Positions 62,901 to 64,000 of a stretch of DNA of 64,000 bases are shown here, piece by piece. A program made the position numbers and the translations under genes. Source of the stretch: Alitta virens. Its lineage: Eukaryota; Annelida; Polychaeta; Phyllodocida; Nereididae. The notes beneath the pieces are model-generated. The model made no database searches. It worked only from the letters and a program-made list of their open reading frames with translations, and was not told the DNA's origin. The stretch spans positions 15,566,058 to 15,630,057 of the forward strand of contig OW028575.1 in assembly GCA_932294295.1 (NCBI GenBank), given 5' to 3'. Each line of letters starts with the position of its first letter. The first letter of the stretch is position 1.

Positions 62901-63300
62901 TATTGGTACAATGAAGTCTTGTCCATTTCCCATCAAAGAGCCTAGCTGTCAACTAACAACCTAACCCCCCAAGCATCCTTCTATTTGTGATAAGATAAGA
63001 ATTAAGATAATGAGAATTTGGGGTACAGGCATGTTATCTAGAATTTGTCCACTGCCCCTGGCGAAGAATCGCGGCCCATGCATTTGTATGCCTGACAGTC
63101 TCACGAGAGCTTTATATGAGAGGTACACCACCAGATTTGCACTGCCATCAGTTTTGGCCCGGGGTGCAATGCAATGCAGTTCCAGCTTTTTGTTCTCACA
63201 CCCAAATATTTGCATCTTTCTGCAACGCTTGCTGCGAACAAATCACATTAAAGATGTTCTTACCTCCATGTGACACCCAACCAGGTTTCAGTAGCCGCAT
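44930..63300 (-). CDS. HIRA: Histone chaperone HIRA, complete, 26 exons
   Basis: Core of the nuclear HIRA-UBN-CABIN complex, which deposits H3.3 independently of replication. Exons: 63300-63264, 62618-62445, 62334-62244, 62096-62011, 61870-61775, 61444-61362, 61253-61176, 60694-60527, 60106-60056, 59797-59741, 59570-59500, 59307-59202, 58814-58611, 57956-57871, 56578-56374, 56205-56147, 55906-55756, 55674-55621, 55089-55000, 54636-54476, 47194-47030, 46914-46856, 46746-46641, 46111-45989, 45876-45713, 45132-44930. They total 2928 nt (975 aa; human 1017), in frame throughout. Residues 1 to about 365 are WD40 repeats (DDKLIMIW, WSPHDAWLASCS, HAMNNSGPTAQIIERDGW). GRRRIT at 447-452 is the ASF1-binding B motif. 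RGRPK at 575-579 is an AT-hook. The C-terminal HIRA domain ends with FLENQ and RLYTEYKDQ. Intron 18 uses a GC donor. Intron 20 (7.3 kb) holds a DIRS retrotransposon. Confidence 0.97.
45264..45567. mobile_element. MITE family B, copy 1, in HIRA intron 25
   Basis: TGCAGTATAGCGGACCCAAA with ATGCCCATATTTGG at the left and inverted AAATATGGTCATAAAACTGG plus GTCCGCTATACTGCA at the right. A GGGGGC...GCCCCC core lies between them. It is the same family as 57110-57409, in opposite orientation. Confidence 0.85.
46193..46348. mobile_element. hAT-like MITE, 156 bp, in HIRA intron 23
   Basis: The left end CAGGGATGTGATT and the inverted right end AATCACATCCCTG resemble hAT termini (CAGGGxTG). The interior has runs of A and inverted CCGGAAAA / TTTCCGGAAAA motifs. 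An 8-bp target duplication is not obvious. Confidence 0.7.
47303..47515. repeat. DIRS left-side inverted terminal repeat
   Basis: The tip GTTGAGGTCCTCCCCCAACG is itself a hairpin-like palindrome. From 47354 onward, CCCACAGACATATTGTCATG through GACCTCATTCCCCTCTCAG is the reverse complement of 52734-52895, with only scattered differences such as CACGTGACCC against CATGTGAT. Confidence 0.9.
47562..47687. repeat. DIRS internal complementary region
   Basis: 47562-47624 is the inverse of the left tip (GGCCATGAGCTCATAGAGAT through GGGGGAGGACCTCAAC). 47625-47687 is the inverse of the right tip (TATATCGCTCATGGTCCCAC through GATTAGATATGCA). Abutting copies of both ends allow DIRS cDNA to be circularised on this template before recombination. 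Confidence 0.92.
47985..48450 (-). CDS. DIRS tyrosine recombinase, C-terminal catalytic part (other frame)
   Basis: This frame carries the second half of the recombinase. It contains PFFIPSLAPFSG, then DRLLCPVRMVRKYLSF, the HxxR pair in TAHQVRR (about 48179-48168), and the nucleophile Tyr in TSFYLADV (about 48068-48066). It is offset by one base from the frame carrying the first catalytic Arg. The change falls at a run of seven T on the coding strand (48457-48451). Confidence 0.88.
48451..49911 (-). CDS. DIRS RNase H, methyltransferase-like domain and recombinase N-terminal part
   Basis: One long open frame. RNase H comes first (LLTDASLQGWGA, TLELRAVFRAL, LLCDNTAAVCYL, GHLNSLADILSR supply the acidic residues). 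Next is a VDLFATRLNNQLPRFVSP block, the MT/Dam-like segment of DIRS polyproteins. The recombinase follows: a SAM-like N-terminal domain (SLRLYQSHWRTFTNWCEER, STIANYRSSIAST) and the first catalytic Arg in ASASRRSELQAI near 48.54 kb. The open frame runs upstream to 50865, but that portion is only a shadow of the reverse transcriptase in another frame. A stop near 48370 follows the T-run shift. Confidence 0.9.
49905..50890 (-). CDS. DIRS reverse transcriptase
   Basis: Polymerase fingers and palm in conserved order: FTVPKRSGGFRPVIDLKALN, TTSVDLSDAYLHIPVHP, FRAMCFGLNIAPRVFTK, and RYLDDWLI (YxDD at about 50303-50292), then LVNREKSELTPKTRFVFLGM. The frame extends upstream to 51227, but that part overlaps gag and looks non-coding. 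It stops at TAG (49907-49905) just after RPLQFYVKAW, where the RNase H connection should continue. The continuation is found in the -1 frame, so a C4 run at 49911-49908 marks a frame break or a slippage site. Confidence 0.92.
50941..52458 (-). CDS. DIRS gag-like ORF1, 505 aa
   Basis: Open from 52458 (second ATG, MSDRQAKIA, at 52446) to the stop at 50941. The N-terminal half is rich in Ser, Pro and Arg (SPVRHVAFQEDPARGRHERH). The middle has a helical FEKFSAGGDSADS...LRPRAEPSV section, and an LRSPFSTARPSLLGDT motif is followed by a low-complexity tail of Asn, Gln, Ser and Arg (SSNNNNNSSRPYQQ). Family assignment rests on position and composition, since DIRS gag is poorly conserved. It probably packages the transcript. 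The reverse-transcriptase frame follows at +1. Confidence 0.85.
   Translation of the reverse strand: MLPTMSDRQAKIAATLKAGMVLRRRSSPAATVTSATLTAGVHSPNSRPISLPRIPTGCSPPPSSPGFEIHALPQSESDLELLRSPAGFRQSRDLTKRIAELERRLTEFSRSRSPVRHVAFQEDPARGRHERHAFRPARLRFSSPQRDSPDVFARLGSPPRSPASDQASIDREPQVDVSWTTLVDLALQISGQRRSPSPDRLQSSEGLLASTGAALKSRTSFPPSKGVVESLQKAFEKFSAGGDSADSRPETLPSEATTQVQSSKFAKNFNLRFHGGSSFPLAALSAKPSPEELSYLRPRAEPSVSITKLSEVEVLLRKAVRTLSTLDWLLNTLKEVSQLPHLDELVVDSLWANVQKTLGFTTDLTSAAVMSTIVARRESFLKACDPMKVPRRTHTWAALRSPFSTARPSLLGDTKEVFRTASREERELAIVTSLSSSSYRGANRNRSQASTYGSSSNNNNNSSRPYQQRIQSQVSRPPASQQQPRQQPQSRGSYRRGNNQSFRRH
52734..52913. repeat. DIRS right-side inverted terminal repeat
   Basis: Reverse complement of the left repeat, from CTGAGAGGAGAATGAGGTCG to GTGGGACCATGAGCGATATAGAG. 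The outermost bases differ from the left tip, as usual in DIRS; the internal complementary region carries the match to each. It lies immediately upstream of gag and should include the promoter. Confidence 0.9.
53197..53589. mobile_element. MITE, 393 bp, in HIRA intron 20
   Basis: CAAAACGGCCTATTCCCAGA with AC at the left and inverted GTTCTGGTAATAGGCCGTTT with TG at the right. Both arms continue with spaced 'AAACGGCC' units (AAAACGGCCCCTAGCCTAAA against the inverse of CTAGCCGTTTATGCTGGGGG). No coding frame. Confidence 0.8.
54702..54783. mobile_element. 82-bp hairpin MITE in HIRA intron 19
   Basis: TACACTAATGGACTTTAAAA with ACGCAT at the left and inverted ATGCGTTTTTAAAGTCTATT with AGTGTA at the right. 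Arms of 26 bp have one mismatch, around a loop of about 30 bp. The TA at each end fits a mariner-derived element. Confidence 0.75.
54797..54983. mobile_element. MITE family A, copy 2, in HIRA intron 19
   Basis: The end TAATGGGGAGAAATACCACC and the inverted GGTGGTAGTTTTGTGGGACC with ATTA resemble copy 1 (40011-40187). Inside are two GATGACGTCATC palindromes in the same relative positions and a tandem duplication of CACCAGAGGGCACTGC. The two copies are old relatives rather than recent duplicates. Confidence 0.72.
57110..57409. mobile_element. MITE family B, copy 2, in HIRA intron 14
   Basis: TGCATTATAGCGGACCCAGA at the left and inverted TGGGTCTGCTGTACTGCACT at the right, with a GGGGGCCACTGCCCCC core. 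Read in reverse it aligns along its length with 45264-45567, including GGGTTTAGTGCAGTA outside the inner repeat. Confidence 0.85.
57454..57607. mobile_element. 154-bp snap-back hairpin element in HIRA intron 14
   Basis: The arms are about 65 bp. TTATAGCAGAACTCATAAAC ... CATGTGAACCAGGACTCTCA with CTGGC pairs with GCCAGTGAGAGTCCTGGTTC ... GTTCTGCTGTAA. The inner 30 bp are identical, the outer part about 80 percent. The loop is roughly 14 bp (TACAGCATCCCTCG). TA-containing ends suggest a MITE. Confidence 0.8.
61545..61716. mobile_element. pogo/Tigger-like MITE, 172 bp, in HIRA intron 5
   Basis: CAGTCAACCCTCAGTTATCC with GG and inverted CGGATAAATGAGGGTTGACT with G, bounded by TA at 61543-61544 and 61717-61718. 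The TIR and TA duplication are those of pogo/Tigger elements, and the ends match 13013-13841. Internal ATCCGGTTCCCTC repeats follow the same pattern. Confidence 0.88.
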
Positions 63301-63529
63301 TTTCCTGCTAAACAGTCATCTAACTATTGTACTTCAACACAAAACAACGCAATAAATAAACACCGCCTGTAATATCAAAATGCCGCCATATTTGTTTCAC
63401 CGACTAGGTGAAAGGTCAGCACAATGTCAAGGTCATTCATAAGAGTGTCGAAATGACCAGGGAGCAGTCAGTTTTCAGTAATTACCAGAAAATGAGATCA
63501 CATAGCTGACCCAATGGGAAATTTAGTAC

Positions 63530-63990
63530 ATGGGGCAAAAGGGGACGACCCATTGGGCTCTGAGTGGGGATAGGAGAGTGGGACATCCATAGGCCCAGTG
63601 ATACCTTATGACCTAGTGGGACTCCCTTTTAGACAGTGAGGAGGTGAGGAAGCCCAGTGGGATATACCTTATGACCTAGTGGGACCCATTTTAAAGAGTG
63701 AGGAGGTGAGGAGACCTGATTGGATACACCCAAGCTACTCAACCTTTTGGTGGCCATGTTAGTGAGAAGATCCAATGGGATCTTCAAGATGAGGAGGCGA
63801 GGAGAACCAATGGGATCCCTATTATATATATAAGCTCAGAATTATGGGATCCATGATAATTAAAGAGTGAGGAAGTAAGGAGTCCCAATAGGATACCCCT
63901 AAGCAGCTAAGCTAGTGGGACCCCCTCTTACAGAGTGAGAAGGCGAGGAGACCAAATGGGATGCCCTAAGCTTAAGGTACTCAGATGCTA
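63530..63990. repeat. Degenerate minisatellite upstream of HIRA
   Basis: Repeated modules of 'AGAGTGAGGAGGTGAGGAG' followed by 'CCCAGTGGGAT', 'ACCTTATGACCTAGTGGGAC' and 'CCCTTTTA', with a period of roughly 70 bp. There are about six imperfect units (for example GTGAGGAGGTGAGGA near 63639 and 63697, GATGAGGAGGCGAGGAG near 63790, GTGAGAAGGCGAGGAG near 63936). The array probably continues past the window edge. Confidence 0.8.
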
Positions 63991-64000
63991 TTAAATAATA

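Overview
This is animal nuclear DNA from an AT-rich genome, almost certainly an invertebrate bilaterian. Genes are split by GT-AG introns, each protein is closer to vertebrate orthologues than to any microbial family, and introns and spacers are full of short inverted-repeat transposons. The sequence does not fix the phylum. An invertebrate deuterostome (amphioxus, hemichordate or echinoderm type) or a lophotrochozoan would both fit.

Layout: (1) 1-1769 (+), the last five exons of EME1. (2) 3006-4504 (-), an NHL-repeat beta-propeller protein, convergent with EME1. (3) 4505-16262, about 11.8 kb with no recognisable gene, holding a GATA microsatellite and several MITEs. (4) 16263-19119 (-), a complete nine-exon high-affinity choline transporter (SLC5A7/CHT1, 573 aa). 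(5) 22091-24864 (+), a complete four-exon ANKRD40 (254 aa). (6) 24865-32587, no gene, with a 2-kb TTAA-flanked non-autonomous element. (7) 32588-37782 (-), a complete 13-exon USP22-type deubiquitinase (500 aa). (8) 38.7-40.5 kb, a dead non-LTR retrotransposon with a MITE inside it. (9) 40931-42795 (+), a complete six-exon DHRS7B (312 aa). (10) 44930-63300 (-), a complete 26-exon HIRA (975 aa). A 5.6-kb DIRS-type tyrosine-recombinase retrotransposon (47303-52913) sits in its intron 20, and at least seven smaller elements lie in other introns. (11) 63.5-64.0 kb, a degenerate minisatellite upstream of HIRA.

The host genes do housekeeping or neuronal jobs: Holliday-junction cleavage (EME1), choline uptake (SLC5A7), SAGA histone deubiquitination (USP22), lipid or retinoid short-chain reduction (DHRS7B) and replication-independent H3.3 deposition (HIRA). 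They do not form a pathway. USP22 and DHRS7B are head-to-head neighbours, as I recall them on human 17p11.2, and EME1 and ANKRD40 lie close together on human 17q21.33, so part of this order looks ancient.

Most unusual content is mobile DNA. The DIRS element shows both terminal inverted repeats and the diagnostic internal complementary region. Two single-base frame breaks, both at homopolymers, interrupt otherwise long reading frames. Reading frames were assembled by eye from splice sites. Every complete gene model closes in frame (total coding length divisible by three).
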